Notes: generated from the letters alone by a model not told the origin. A DNA stretch of 46,962 nt from Rhodopseudomonas sp. BR0M22 (GCF_010907035.1 NZ_QUMK01000045.1:1-46962), one strand, 5' to 3'; shown: positions 1 to 9,012, counted from the stretch's first letter. Program-made: numbers and translations.

Positions 1-47
1 GGGGGGGGGCACTCCTCTCAGCGATCGATAACTCACTGCCTGGGGCG

Positions 48-114
48 CCCTCACCCCAACCCTCTCCCGCAAGCGGGAGAGGGAGCCGGCTATGCGCGGG
101 TCAAGCCCGCGCAT
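48..114. repeat. Intergenic palindromic repeat downstream of the MAPEG gene
   Basis: Two adjacent hairpins are visible. The first pairs CCCTCTCCCGC with GCGGGAGAGGG (about 62-83). The second pairs ATGCGCGGG with CCCGCGCAT (92-113). The leading part (CCCTCACCCCAACCCTCTCC) is a common intergenic element in Bradyrhizobium-type genomes, and a related C-rich element ends this window at about 46883-46940. It lies 3' of the minus-strand gene ending at 137 and could stabilise or end that transcript. The first nine bases of the window are a run of G with no visible function. Confidence 0.6.
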
Positions 115-136
115 GACGTCCGTGACGGAGGATGGT

Positions 137-529
137 TCAAGCTCCCAGCATCTGGTGCACGACGCCGTACACCGAGCCGCCCCACAGGAAGGCGGTCGCG
201 ACCATCTGCACCGCAAAGCCGAGACCGCGCTTTTCGGGGGCTGCGGCGTAGCCCAGCATGTAGAGGATCCGGCCGATGATCCACACCGCACCGGCCGCTG
301 CCGCGAACACGTCACTGAGATAATAGGCGAACAGCCACAGCGACGGCAGGAAGATCGGGAGCCATTCCAAGGTATTGGCCTGGATACGAAACACCCGCTC
401 GAAATCCGGGTGGCCGGAGATCGCCGGAGCTTTGACGCCGTACAGCATCCGCGCCCGCGCGACCTGCAGCGACGTGTAGAAGTAGAACATCAACGCCAGA
501 AGGGTGACGATCGTGGTGTAATGAAACAT
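137..529 (-). CDS. MAPEG family membrane protein
   Basis: A 130-residue integral membrane protein with about four hydrophobic segments, the usual size and layout of the MAPEG family (microsomal glutathione S-transferase-like proteins). Near residues 43-53 the segment FERVFRIQANTLEWLP matches the family signature ERxxxxNxxE. Family members conjugate glutathione to lipophilic compounds or lipid peroxides, but bacterial members are mostly uncharacterised, so the substrate is unknown. The start is the ATG following GGGAGCCCTTGG. It lies on the same strand as, and 66 bases beyond, the secreted AttH-like gene, so it could be read with it. Confidence 0.85.
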   Translation of the reverse strand: MFHYTTIVTLLALMFYFYTSLQVARARMLYGVKAPAISGHPDFERVFRIQANTLEWLPIFLPSLWLFAYYLSDVFAAAAGAVWIIGRILYMLGYAAAPEKRGLGFAVQMVATAFLWGGSVYGVVHQMLGA

Positions 530-595
530 CCAAGGGCTCCCAGACTAGGTTCGTTCTTGTCCGGCTGATGGCCGCCGGTTGCTTCCAGCTTGAAC

Positions 596-1681
596 TCAAT
601 ATCCGGTCATCTCAAGATACCCGACACCGACCCGGTTACCTTTGAAGGCGATCGGCCCTTCCCAATAGGGAAAGCTGGTCCCCATCCAGCTTGCCGGGTT
701 GAGCGGCGTGGTCTCGATCGCCAGATCGTGACCCGTCACCTCCACCCGCCAGCGCGTCGGAAGCCGGCGCGGACCGATCGTGGTGAAGCCGAGCGGTTCG
801 AGTCTGATCTGATCGGGTGACAGCGGCGCTGAGCGGCCGTCGGTGCCGATCCAGTTGCCGGCGAAGTAGTTGCTGCCGTCGCGCTGCCGCAGCCGGAACA
901 GCATCACCTTGTCGCCCGTCGACAGATGCAGCGAGAACCAGTCCCAGCCGGTCTGGTCGGAAGCGAGCGGCTGGCTCGACCATTCCCGGTCCATCCAGGC
1001 CGCTCCCTCGACCGCGATGGCGCGGCCGTCGAGGGTGAGGGTGCCGGACGCGGTGAAATAGGGCTGGCTGTAGTAGTACGACGCCTGGCCGCGCTCGGAC
1101 TTGCGCGAGTAGCCGTTGTCGCCTTGCAGCACCAGCGGCCGGTCGGCGCTCAGCCGCAGCGCGTAGCTGAAATTGGTCCCGCGCGCCGTCACCTCGAGCG
1201 GCGACAGCGTTGCCGGCTCGGTTGCCGAACTTCCCTGCATCGCCCAATCGTCGATGACCGCCTTGAACGGCGAGGCCTCGACCCCCGCCACGCCCACCCC
1301 GCCACGCGAAAACTTCTCGGCAAAGCGATGGATGTCGGCGCTGGTGACGGCGGCGTGCGCCATCCAGATCTGCTGGTTGGCCCAGCCGTCACGTTGCGGG
1401 CCCGGCGTCATCGCTTGGCGGAACAGGGTCCACTGCGCTCCATAGGCGTTGCCGGCGGCGTCCTTCAGATTCGCCGTGAGGTACCACCACTCGATCCGGA
1501 AATCCGGATGCGGACCGTGGTCGTCGGGAAACGCCAGCTTGCGTCCAGGCACCACAGGGGCAAATCCGCCGGCGTCGCTGCCGAGTCCGGCAAAGCCCTG
1601 CGCCCACACTGGCGGCGCGACGGCGACCGTGAGCAGGCCGCCCGCGAATGCCCGGCGGCTGATCCGACTTCTAACGCTCAT
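596..1681 (-). CDS. Secreted CrtC/AttH-type lipocalin-like protein
   Basis: A 361-residue exported protein of the CrtC/AttH family (COG5621, annotated as predicted secreted hydrolase; lipocalin-like fold). The N-terminus carries SRISRRAFAGG followed by a hydrophobic stretch and VWAQG, which reads as a Tat-type signal peptide, so it is probably folded before export. The mature part contains the family motif FRIEWWYLT near residue 60 and AAWMDREWSSQPL near residue 230. The gene overlaps the end of the FtsX-like permease gene by 11 bases, so it is translationally coupled to it. In the AttEFGH arrangement of other proteobacteria the same kind of protein is encoded with an ABC exporter. A hydrophobic ligand-handling role is likely; no substrate can be read from sequence. 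Confidence 0.85.
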   Translation of the reverse strand: MSVRSRISRRAFAGGLLTVAVAPPVWAQGFAGLGSDAGGFAPVVPGRKLAFPDDHGPHPDFRIEWWYLTANLKDAAGNAYGAQWTLFRQAMTPGPQRDGWANQQIWMAHAAVTSADIHRFAEKFSRGGVGVAGVEASPFKAVIDDWAMQGSSATEPATLSPLEVTARGTNFSYALRLSADRPLVLQGDNGYSRKSERGQASYYYSQPYFTASGTLTLDGRAIAVEGAAWMDREWSSQPLASDQTGWDWFSLHLSTGDKVMLFRLRQRDGSNYFAGNWIGTDGRSAPLSPDQIRLEPLGFTTIGPRRLPTRWRVEVTGHDLAIETTPLNPASWMGTSFPYWEGPIAFKGNRVGVGYLEMTGY

Positions 1682-4136
1682 CGGCGAACACCTTCACCAG
1701 CCGCGCCGGCTGCATCCGCATCAGCTTCAGGATCGGCAGCGCCGCTGCCAGCAAGGTCGCGAGCAGCGCAATGCCCACCAGCTTTGCCAGTTCGAACGGA
1801 AACACCTCGAACGGCAGCCGCCAGCCGAACGCCTTCACGTTCACCACCGCGATCAGGCACCATGCCACCAACAGCCCGAGCGGCAGCGCCACCAGCGCGG
1901 TGATCGCGGCCATCGCCAGTGTCTTCGTCAGTTCGACCAGCGCCAGCCGGCGGCGGGTGATGCCGATCGCCCACAGCGGCGCGACCTGCGGCAGCCGCGA
2001 TGCGCCCAGCGTCAACAGGCTGGTCAGCAGCGCCACGCCGGCGATGCCGAGCGTGAAGGCGTTGAGCGCGGTGGTCACCGCAAAGGTCCGGCTGAAGATC
2101 TGCTTGGAGATCGCCTTCAGCGTCGACTGATCGGCGAGGCTGCGCTCCCCAAGTGCAAAGTTGCTGCGCAGGTCGGCGATCAGCGCCGGCACGCGCGCAG
2201 GATCGACCCGAAGTCCAAATCGCGTTTTGGCCACATCGGGGAAATGCGTCACCAGCGCGCCGAACGCGACGCCGAGCTGGCCGCGCGGATTGCCATAGTC
2301 GGCATAGATCCCAACCACCTCCACAGGCCAGGGACCGCGATCGCTCGGCACCACGATGCGGTCGCCGAGCTTGACGCCGAGCCGGCGCCACAGCTGTTCG
2401 CTGACCAGCGCCGCATCGCCGCGCGCGACGCGGTCCCAGACGTCTTTGGTGTGCTCCAGCAACGGCCAGTGATCGCGATAGGTGGCGTCATCGGCAAAGC
2501 CGATCAGCTCGACCGGCTGGCCCTGCAGTTTCACCTCGGCACGAGCGCCGGGAAGTAAGGATCTGACTTCGGGGCGGTCCTTCAGCCAAGCCTTGATCTC
2601 GGTCGCCTGCTGATCGGTCGCCGCATTGAGATAGACTTCTGCTGCGAGGCGGCCGTCGAGCCAGCGCTGGAAGGTGCGGCTGAAGCTCTCGACCATGGTG
2701 CCGACGCCGACATTGACGCCGAGCGCAAGCAGCAGCGCCATCAGCGCCAGCGACAGGCCGGAGAGCTGCAGCCGACTGTCGGCCCAGAACCAGGTCGTCA
2801 GCGGCCCGCGCGCCAGCTTCTCGCCGAGCGCCAGCACGAGTCCGAGGATCGCCGGCAGGCCGAGCGCGGCGCCGAGCAGGATCGCGGCCAGCACCGCAAA
2901 GCCCGACAGCAGCGAGTCGCCGAACCACAGGAAGCCGAAGCCGGCGGCGAACACCGCGAGCGCGGCAGCGCCCTGCACGATCAGCCAGCGATACTGTGCC
3001 TGTTGCCAGGCGTAAGGTTGCGCGGCGGCGAGCACCGGGAGCCGAGCCGCCTTGATCAGAGCAGCGGAGGCCGCCGCGAGAGTACCGAGAATGCTGATGG
3101 CGATGCCGGCCAGCCACCACTCCGGCCGCAGCGACAGCTCGCCGGGAATCTGCGCGCCGTATAGACCACGCAAGGTGGCGGCGACGTCGGGCAACAGCGT
3201 CGCAGCGATCAGATAGCCGCAGACCAGCCCGATCAGGCCGGCAAGCAGGGCGATCAGACACAGCTCGATCACCATCACGGCGTTGAGCTGCCGCGCGGAG
3301 GCACCGCAGGCCCGCAAGGTGCGGAGCATCGGGCGGCGCTGCTCGAACGCCAGCCCGATCGCCGAATTGACGATGAACAGCCCCACCAAAAATGAGAGCA
3401 GCCCGAAGGCGGTGAGGTTGAGGTGGAAGCTGTCGGTGAGGCGCTCGAGCTCAGTGGCTGCATCCGGCTGATCCAGCTGCAGTCTATCGCCGACGATGTC
3501 GCGCAGCGGCGGACGCGAACCATCCTGCTTGCTGCCGAGCAGCAGCCGGGACAGCCGGTCCGGCATGTCGAGCAGCTTCTGCGCAAGGCCGATATCGACC
3601 ACCAGCACGCCGGGGGCGATTTCTGCCTGCGGCTTCAGCGGCGGCAGATGCTGGCCGTTGGGCAGCTCCGGGGTAGCGCCTTCGGTCAGCCCGAATTCGC
3701 GCAGCGTCTCCGGCGCAATCAGCGTCTGGCCCGGCGGCAGGATGAAGCCCTGCAGGTCGCCGGTGCCGAGCGCTGGCGCGGTGCGGGCTTCGACCGGCAG
3801 CGACAGCGGTTCGACGCCGAGCAGCCGCAGCGACCGGCCGCTGAGCCGGATCGCGCCTTCGACCGCCGGTGACACCGGCCAGCCGGCGCGGCGCAGATCG
3901 ACATAGAGCTGTTGTGCGTAGCTGCCGCCGTCGCGCGCCACCAGCGTCGCGGTGCGGTTGCCGCCGAGCGCCGCGGCGGCGCGGTCGTAACTGGTGCGGG
4001 CCTGTGCGTTCAGCGCCTGCACGCCGCTCCACAACGCAGTCGCGGAGATCAGGCCGATCGCCAGGGTCGCAAGCTGCATCGGATGCCGTCGCCAGTGGCT
4101 GAGCAGTACGGCGAGGATCCACAGCGCCCGCCTCAA
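1671..4136 (-). CDS. FtsX-like ABC transporter permease (AttFG/YbbP type)
   Basis: An 821-residue permease with one N-terminal membrane helix, a long extracytoplasmic domain, an FtsX-type helix block around residues 230-400, and a second FtsX block in the last 125 residues. This is the double-FtsX layout of MacB/LolC/YbbP-like permeases. I place the start at TTG 4136-4134, which overlaps the ATPase stop (ATTGA) by 4 bases. The open frame extends 100 residues further upstream but is arginine-rich shadow of the ATPase gene. The next in-frame ATG (MQLAT, about 20 residues in) is possible but would remove cytoplasmic residues before the first helix. It pairs with the ATPase encoded immediately upstream and probably moves lipid or lipoprotein-like substrates, or transmits mechanical work, across the inner membrane. 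Confidence 0.9.
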   Translation of the reverse strand: MRRALWILAVLLSHWRRHPMQLATLAIGLISATALWSGVQALNAQARTSYDRAAAALGGNRTATLVARDGGSYAQQLYVDLRRAGWPVSPAVEGAIRLSGRSLRLLGVEPLSLPVEARTAPALGTGDLQGFILPPGQTLIAPETLREFGLTEGATPELPNGQHLPPLKPQAEIAPGVLVVDIGLAQKLLDMPDRLSRLLLGSKQDGSRPPLRDIVGDRLQLDQPDAATELERLTDSFHLNLTAFGLLSFLVGLFIVNSAIGLAFEQRRPMLRTLRACGASARQLNAVMVIELCLIALLAGLIGLVCGYLIAATLLPDVAATLRGLYGAQIPGELSLRPEWWLAGIAISILGTLAAASAALIKAARLPVLAAAQPYAWQQAQYRWLIVQGAAALAVFAAGFGFLWFGDSLLSGFAVLAAILLGAALGLPAILGLVLALGEKLARGPLTTWFWADSRLQLSGLSLALMALLLALGVNVGVGTMVESFSRTFQRWLDGRLAAEVYLNAATDQQATEIKAWLKDRPEVRSLLPGARAEVKLQGQPVELIGFADDATYRDHWPLLEHTKDVWDRVARGDAALVSEQLWRRLGVKLGDRIVVPSDRGPWPVEVVGIYADYGNPRGQLGVAFGALVTHFPDVAKTRFGLRVDPARVPALIADLRSNFALGERSLADQSTLKAISKQIFSRTFAVTTALNAFTLGIAGVALLTSLLTLGASRLPQVAPLWAIGITRRRLALVELTKTLAMAAITALVALPLGLLVAWCLIAVVNVKAFGWRLPFEVFPFELAKLVGIALLATLLAAALPILKLMRMQPARLVKVFADER

Positions 4137-4786
4137 TGGATCAGCCCCGCGTGCAGATGCACCCTTCGGTCGAGCATGCCGGCGAGACGTTCGCTGTGCG
4201 TCACCATCAGGAAGCCGCAGCCGGTGCGGCGGACCAGATCGGTGGCGAGCGCCAGCACGTCGTCGGCGGTGGCTTCGTCGAGATTGCCGGTCGGCTCGTC
4301 GGCGAGCAGCAGCAGCGGCTTGATCGCCAGCGCGCGGCCGATCGCGACACGCTGCTGCTGGCCGCCGGAGAGTTGCTCGGGGTAGCGCTTCAGCAAGGCG
4401 CCGAGCCCCAGCCGCTCGATCAGCTCGGTGCGCCACGCCGCATCATGGCGGCCGGCGAGGCGAGCCTGGAATACCAGATTGTCGGCGACGGTCAGGCTCG
4501 GGATCAGATTGAACTGCTGAAACACCAGCCCCAGCCGCTCGCGGCGGAAGGCGGCGCGCTCGGCGTCCGGCATCGTCGAGATCGTTTCTTCGCCGAACGT
4601 GATGGCGCCGCCATCGGGCTGGTCGAGGCCGGCGATCAGATGCAGCAAGGTCGACTTGCCGCTGCCGGATTCGCCGGTCAGCGCGACGCTCTCACCCGGC
4701 TGCACCGCAAGATCGACGCCGCGCAGCACCGCGACGCGGTCCTGGCCGGAGGAATAAGACTTGGTGAGGTTGGAAACGATCAGCAT
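4133..4786 (-). CDS. ABC transporter ATP-binding protein (LolD/AttE-like)
   Basis: A 217-residue ATPase with all ABC motifs: Walker A GESGSGKST near residue 37, Q-loop FQQFN, signature [14 protein letters not shown], Walker B LLLADEPTGNLD and H-loop VTHS. It belongs to the LolD/MacB-type subfamily that works with FtsX-like permeases. The start MLIVSNL is chosen because upstream in-frame codons (to 4909) give low-complexity sequence not expected in this family. It is the first gene of an ATPase-permease-secreted protein operon, and its stop overlaps the permease start by 4 bases. Confidence 0.93.
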   Translation of the reverse strand: MLIVSNLTKSYSSGQDRVAVLRGVDLAVQPGESVALTGESGSGKSTLLHLIAGLDQPDGGAITFGEETISTMPDAERAAFRRERLGLVFQQFNLIPSLTVADNLVFQARLAGRHDAAWRTELIERLGLGALLKRYPEQLSGGQQQRVAIGRALAIKPLLLLADEPTGNLDEATADDVLALATDLVRRTGCGFLMVTHSERLAGMLDRRVHLHAGLIH

Positions 4787-5066
4787 CGGCACAGCTCGCG
4801 CTGCGCGATAAACACAGCGCGCATACCGCGCCGGTGTGACCCGGTCATTCTCGTCTTCCAATCGCTCGTCGTCATGCTCGTCCTGAACGATATGGGGTTG
4901 TGAATCCATCGCTCAAGACGGTGCGTCCGATGCGCGGCGAACGGATCGCTGCGATGCACCCTGCGACGATTTGTCAAATCCCGGATTGCATTCGATCGAT
5001 GCCGGCGGCAACCTCGCGACAGACTCGCAAAAAGGGTCGTCGAACGACTGGTCCGGGGAGATCGTC

Positions 5067-6353
5067 ATGGCCGCGCAATCCACGCCGGAAGGCGCCTGGA
5101 AAATTACATTTCTCCTGTTTCTGTTCATGGTGGTGAATTTCGCCGACAAGATCGTGGTCGGGCTCGCCGGCGTGCCGATCATGCAGGAGCTGAAGCTCTC
5201 ACCCGAACAATTCGGTCTGCTCGGTTCGTCGTTCTTCTTCCTGTTTTCGATCTCGGCGATCGTGGTCGGGTTCATCGTCAATCGCATCGAGACGCGGTGG
5301 GTGTTGTTGGCACTGGCGCTGGTGTGGGCGGTGGCGCAGTTTCCGATCGTCGGCGAGGTTTCCTTCGCCACCTTCGTGATCTGCCGGATCATCCTCGGCG
5401 CCGGTGAAGGCCCGGCGTTCTCGGTCGCGGCGCACGCGATCTACAAATGGTTTCCCGACCATCAGCGCACGCTGCCGACCGCGATCCTGTCGCAGGGCTC
5501 GGCGTTCGGCGTGATCCTGGCGGTGCCGGCGCTGAACTGGATCATCGTCAATCACTCCTGGCACTACGCATTCGCGGCGCTTGGAATCGTTGGTCTGATG
5601 TGGGCGGCGGCGTGGATCGCGCTCGGCAAAGAGGGCCCGCTGGTGCCGAGCGCCGCCGTCGCCGCGGCCGAGGTGCGGATTCCCTACGCGCGGCTGCTGA
5701 CCTCGCGCACCTTCATCGGCTGTATCCTGGCGACGTTCGGAGCCTATTGGGCGCTGTCGCTCGGGCTGACCTGGTTCACCACGTTCATCATCCAGGGGCT
5801 GGGCTTCAGCCAGCATCAGGCCGGACTGATCTCGATCACGCCGTGGGTGTTCGGCGCCAGCGTGGTGCTGCTCACCGGCTGGCTGTCGCAGCGGCTGATC
5901 CAACGCGGAGTCTCCAGCCGGATGGCGCGCGGCGTGCTCGGCGCGGCGCCGCTCGTGGTCGGCGGCGCCATCATCCTGATGCTGCCCTATATCGAGAGCC
6001 CCACCGCGCGGATCGTCGCCCTGGTGGTCGGCTCCGGCCTGTGCGGCTCGATCTATGTGGTGTGTCCGCCGATGATCGCCGAGTTCGCCCCGGTGTCGCA
6101 GCGCGGCGCCGCGATTGCGATCTACGGCGCGCTGTATACGTTGGCCGGGATCGTCGCGCCCTGGGTGATGGGGAATGTTCTGCAGCACGCGTCCTCGCCG
6201 CTCAACGGTTACCTCTTCGGCTACGCCATCAACGGTGGGGTGATGATCGCCGCTGGCGTCGCCGGCCTGTTGCTGCTGTGGCCGAACACCGAGCGTGCTC
6301 GGCTGCTGAAGGGTGCGGAGCCGGTCTCTCTCGGACTTCGCAAGCCGGCCTGA
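5067..6353 (+). CDS. MFS transporter, ACS (organic anion symporter) type
   Basis: A 428-residue carrier with 12 predicted membrane helices. The first helix contains NFADKIVVG, and the loop after helix 2 is RIETRW, a variant of the MFS A-motif. Its helix 4-5 region (GAGEGPAFSVAAHAIYKWFP) resembles the anion:cation symporter family that moves sugar acids and aromatic acids by proton symport. The start ATG 5067 is preceded by GGGGAGA at suitable spacing; an upstream start at 4971 lacks a ribosome site and adds a soluble tail. The gene is divergent from the ABC operon; substrate unknown. Confidence 0.88.
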   Translation: MAAQSTPEGAWKITFLLFLFMVVNFADKIVVGLAGVPIMQELKLSPEQFGLLGSSFFFLFSISAIVVGFIVNRIETRWVLLALALVWAVAQFPIVGEVSFATFVICRIILGAGEGPAFSVAAHAIYKWFPDHQRTLPTAILSQGSAFGVILAVPALNWIIVNHSWHYAFAALGIVGLMWAAAWIALGKEGPLVPSAAVAAAEVRIPYARLLTSRTFIGCILATFGAYWALSLGLTWFTTFIIQGLGFSQHQAGLISITPWVFGASVVLLTGWLSQRLIQRGVSSRMARGVLGAAPLVVGGAIILMLPYIESPTARIVALVVGSGLCGSIYVVCPPMIAEFAPVSQRGAAIAIYGALYTLAGIVAPWVMGNVLQHASSPLNGYLFGYAINGGVMIAAGVAGLLLLWPNTERARLLKGAEPVSLGLRKPA

Positions 6354-6402
6354 GGTTTTCGGTCGCTGCGCCCGACTTTCGAAGTCACCGGCGATCAACT
6401 CC

Positions 6403-6437
6403 ACGAAAACGAAAATGGCCGGGGCGAGCCCGGCCAT
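6403..6437 (-). terminator. Rho-independent terminator of the LivK-like gene
   Basis: A perfect 9-bp stem (ATGGCCGGG, 6415-6423, with CCCGGCCAT, 6429-6437) and a 5-base loop. On the minus strand it is followed by TTTTCGTTTTCG. It lies 36 bases after the stop of the binding-protein gene ending at 6474. On the plus strand there is no T tract, so it is mainly one-directional, though the convergent MFS gene could also use the stem. Confidence 0.85.
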
Positions 6438-6473
6438 CACGTCGTTCAGTCTCTTGGTCTTGCAAGAGACGAT

Positions 6474-7694
6474 TTACTGGCTCGCCGCGTCGGTGTTGAA
6501 CACCTCGCCTTCCGGCACCCAGCTCGCACCGTCGAACTTGGCGATCTGCATCTGGGTGTAGGGGGCATAGCGATCCGGGCGGGTCGAGATCTTGATGCCC
6601 GGCAGCAGCATCGGCGCGGCCGTCGGCTTGATGTTGGTCGCCTGCTTGAGCAGGTTGTCGCGGGTGAGATTGTCGCCGCAGGCTTCCAGCACCTTCACGG
6701 TCATATAGGCCGAGATATAGCCGGTGACGGTGGAGCCATCGGCGATATCGCCTTTGGGGTACCACTTGGCCAGGAATTCCTTGAACTCCTTGACGTCGGG
6801 ATCGTTCGCGAACCGCGGATCGGTCGGCGTTTTCGCCGCCAGCGCGGTCAGGAGACCGGTGGAGGCTTCCTTGCCGGCGGGCTCGAGCACGCCCTTGATC
6901 GAGCTCGACACGCTGACCACGAAGTTCAGCGGCTTCCAGTTCAGTTCGTGCACCTTGCGGATCGCCTGTGCGCCGAACTTCGGCGTGGCCATCGTGAACA
7001 GCGTGTCGGCGCCCGAGGCCTTCAGCGCCACGATCTGGGAGTCGACCGTCGGGTCGGTGACCTCGTAGGTGACCTCCTTGACGATCATGGTCTTGGCCTT
7101 GTCGCCGAGCCCGTCCTTCAGGCCCTTGACGTAGTCCTTGCCGGCATCGTCGTTCTGCGAGAACACGCCGAGCTTGGCGTCGGGTTTGTTCTTCAGCAGG
7201 TACTTGGCGAAGATCATGCCCTCCATCTGGTAGGGCGGGTAGAGCTGCGTGGTCCACGGAAAGTTCTTCGGATCGTCCCACTTGGCCGCGCCGGTCGAGA
7301 TGAAGATCTGCGGCACTTTCTTGGCGTTGAGATATTTCTGGATCGCCGTGTTGGTCGGGGTGCCGATGGTGCCGATGATCGCCAGCACCTCTTCCTGTTC
7401 GACCAGCTTGCGGGTCTGCTCGACCGTCTTGGGCGGCGAATAGGCGTCGTCGAGGCTGATCAGCTTGATCTTGCGACCGTTGACGCCACCTTTGGCGTTG
7501 ATCATCGTGTAGTACGCGTCTTCGACGTGGCCCTGCACGCCATAGGCAGAGGCCGGGCCGCTGTACGGCATGGTCTGGCCGATCTTGATCTCGGTGTCGG
7601 TAACGCCGGGGCCGTACTTCTTCTGGGCGAAAGCCGGCTGAGCCGCAGCGAGCGCGAGAGCGCTGGCCAGCAGGAGCGAGGTGCGAATGGACAA
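6474..7694 (-). CDS. Branched-chain amino acid/aromatic-type ABC substrate-binding protein (LivK-like)
   Basis: A 406-residue periplasmic binding protein of the type I, Leu/Ile/Val-binding class. A signal peptide (LLLASALALAAAQPAFAQ) is followed by KKYGPGVTDTEIKIGQTMPY, the usual family opening, then ISLDDAYSPPKTVEQTRKL and the second lobe. The start is TTG 7694-7692, preceded by GAGAGGAAA; the ATG at 7811 would put about 40 extra residues before the signal peptide. No permease or ATPase of the Liv type is nearby, so it must feed a transporter encoded elsewhere. In Rhodopseudomonas such proteins often bind aromatic or fatty acid compounds, so the ligand should not be assumed to be an amino acid. 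Confidence 0.9.
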   Translation of the reverse strand: MSIRTSLLLASALALAAAQPAFAQKKYGPGVTDTEIKIGQTMPYSGPASAYGVQGHVEDAYYTMINAKGGVNGRKIKLISLDDAYSPPKTVEQTRKLVEQEEVLAIIGTIGTPTNTAIQKYLNAKKVPQIFISTGAAKWDDPKNFPWTTQLYPPYQMEGMIFAKYLLKNKPDAKLGVFSQNDDAGKDYVKGLKDGLGDKAKTMIVKEVTYEVTDPTVDSQIVALKASGADTLFTMATPKFGAQAIRKVHELNWKPLNFVVSVSSSIKGVLEPAGKEASTGLLTALAAKTPTDPRFANDPDVKEFKEFLAKWYPKGDIADGSTVTGYISAYMTVKVLEACGDNLTRDNLLKQATNIKPTAAPMLLPGIKISTRPDRYAPYTQMQIAKFDGASWVPEGEVFNTDAASQ

Positions 7695-8271
7695 ATGCGT
7701 TTCCTCTCGTTGAAAGCCGCACTCTGCGGTGCGGGCTAAAGATCGATCGCCCGTGCTTTTTGTTTTCGGTACGATCCTGCTTACGCTGTCACGAGAACCG
7801 CCGTCGTTCAATTGAATTACGCGGCGACGTAGCGGCGCAGGTCATTCGCAGATGCGCATATTTCGTGGAGCGGACTAAGTCCTGCTGAGCTACCTGCGGG
7901 ATGAGCCGGGATGAGCGATGAGCACGAGGGGCGTGCGATGATGAGTCCCGCCGGGCGTCGGCTTCGCGTATTGCTATCCGAGCGCGGCAGGTGCTCTGCG
8001 TGACAGGCGACCACCGTCCTCGGACACGCCGGGAGTCCTGTCGAGATCTGCGGTCCGGCGCGACTGTGTCTCGGCCTGTTCTCACGTTTTGTGCGTGCGT
8101 TGCATCGCTGTTCGCCGCGACGGCACCGATCGTGCTCGCGGCTCCCGGTCGTGCCTCAACGTTGGCGGCCAAAGGCTGGGGCGATCACCTCCGCGATGCG
8201 GCAACCATGGCGCAGATCGATCGAGGATTCGAGCAGCCGGCCTGATGCGCGCACGCCTCGGCGCCGGCCTG
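7695..8271. other. Gap with no well-supported gene
   Basis: A 577-base stretch upstream of the LivK-like gene. It should contain that gene's promoter, but no clear -35/-10 pair was found. One plus-strand frame starting at GTG 8066 and ending at 8245 encodes about 59 residues with a signal-peptide-like start (VLTFCACVASLFAATAPIVLA). It lacks a good ribosome site, so I do not call it a gene. Other frames are arginine-rich shadows. Confidence 0.5.
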
Positions 8272-8466
8272 TTACAGATCCTTGGTATAGTCGTCGCGAT
8301 CGCGGTCCGGTGCGCAAATGTCGCCGGCCTCGTACAGGTCTTCGTCGAGGGCAGGCGGCGGCTGCGTCGGCGCGGGCTTGGCTTCGCTGGCCCCGCGGCT
8401 GTCGTCAGCCTTATCGCCGCGCTTCGGTGCGGCAACCTTGGGGCGCTTGTGCAGAAAGCCGATCAT
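8272..8466 (-). CDS. Small hypothetical protein (64 residues)
   Basis: A short frame beginning MIGFLHKRPK, with a lysine-rich N-terminal part, a proline/alanine linker and a strongly acidic tail (DEDLYEAGDI, DRDRDDYTKDL). A CGGGACCGAGAG stretch precedes the ATG. The charge pattern is unlike the arginine-rich shadows around it, which is the main reason to list it. No family recognised. It could be a small DNA- or protein-binding accessory factor, but this is not supported beyond composition. Confidence 0.35.
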   Translation of the reverse strand: MIGFLHKRPKVAAPKRGDKADDSRGASEAKPAPTQPPPALDEDLYEAGDICAPDRDRDDYTKDL

Positions 8467-8639
8467 GGCTCTCGGTCCCGTGATGGCCGGCGCGGGTGGC
8501 ACGAGGCACACACGCGACCGGCGTTGTTGGCAGTTCATTTCAACTGCGATTGCAGAGCCGACACCAGACCGGATTTGTCAGGGCTCGCACGCAATTCTCG
8601 CAAGGCTCGCTGTTGCGTCGCGGGCCTTGCCGCACGGTC

Positions 8640-8927
8640 TCAGGTCCGGTGACCGGAGCTTTGCTGGTCGGCCAGCCATTCCGACAGCGGGCGGGGCTTG
8701 TCGTCCTCGGTCTTCTTGGTGCCTCGCTTGGCGGTCGAGGCCGTCGTCTTGGCCCGTCTGGCCTTGCTCGATGTCGCGGCTTGCGGCATCGCGGCTTCGC
8801 GGGCGAGCCGCAGGGCGCGCAGGCGCGCCATGTTGTCGAGGACTGCTTTGGCTGCGGCGTCGCGTTCGGCCTTGCCTTCGCGACCTTCAGCAGCGTTGCC
8901 AGCGTGGTGATCGTCGTCGTTCGTCAT
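8640..8927 (-). CDS. Small basic/acidic hypothetical protein (95 residues)
   Basis: A 95-residue soluble protein: an acidic N-terminus (MTNDDDHH), a helical central stretch (AVLDNMARLRALRLAREA, residues 28-45), a lysine/alanine/threonine-rich linker like histone-H1-type tails, and an ending EWLADQQSS. Proteins with the same NMARLRALRLA helix followed by a lysine-rich tail are, to my recollection, common small hypothetical proteins in Bradyrhizobiaceae. It sits after the btuB terminator in the same direction. Function unknown; nucleic-acid binding through the basic tail is an inference. Confidence 0.6.
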   Translation of the reverse strand: MTNDDDHHAGNAAEGREGKAERDAAAKAVLDNMARLRALRLAREAAMPQAATSSKARRAKTTASTAKRGTKKTEDDKPRPLSEWLADQQSSGHRT

Positions 8928-8973
8928 TCTTCCAGTTCGATCGCGTTCCAGTTGGGAGGCGGCGTGATAGCAC

Positions 8974-9012
8974 GAAAAAAGCCTCCGAACAGCCTTTCGG
9001 CGCTCGGAGGCT
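8974..9012 (-). terminator. Rho-independent terminator after btuB
   Basis: A stem formed by AGCCTCCGA (from 8980) and TCGGAGGCT (to 9012), with an inner GCCTTTCGGC-like loop, is followed on the minus strand by TTTTTTCGTG. It starts about 50 bases past the btuB stop at 9064, a textbook intrinsic terminator for that gene. Confidence 0.9.

Noticed and set aside
1-9. Run of nine G at the window start
   Set aside because: Too short and at the cut edge of the window to interpret; it may be part of the neighbouring repeat.
8066-8245. A plus-strand frame with a signal-peptide-like start
   Set aside because: GTG start without a ribosome site, only about 35 residues after the hydrophobic stretch, and no neighbour context.
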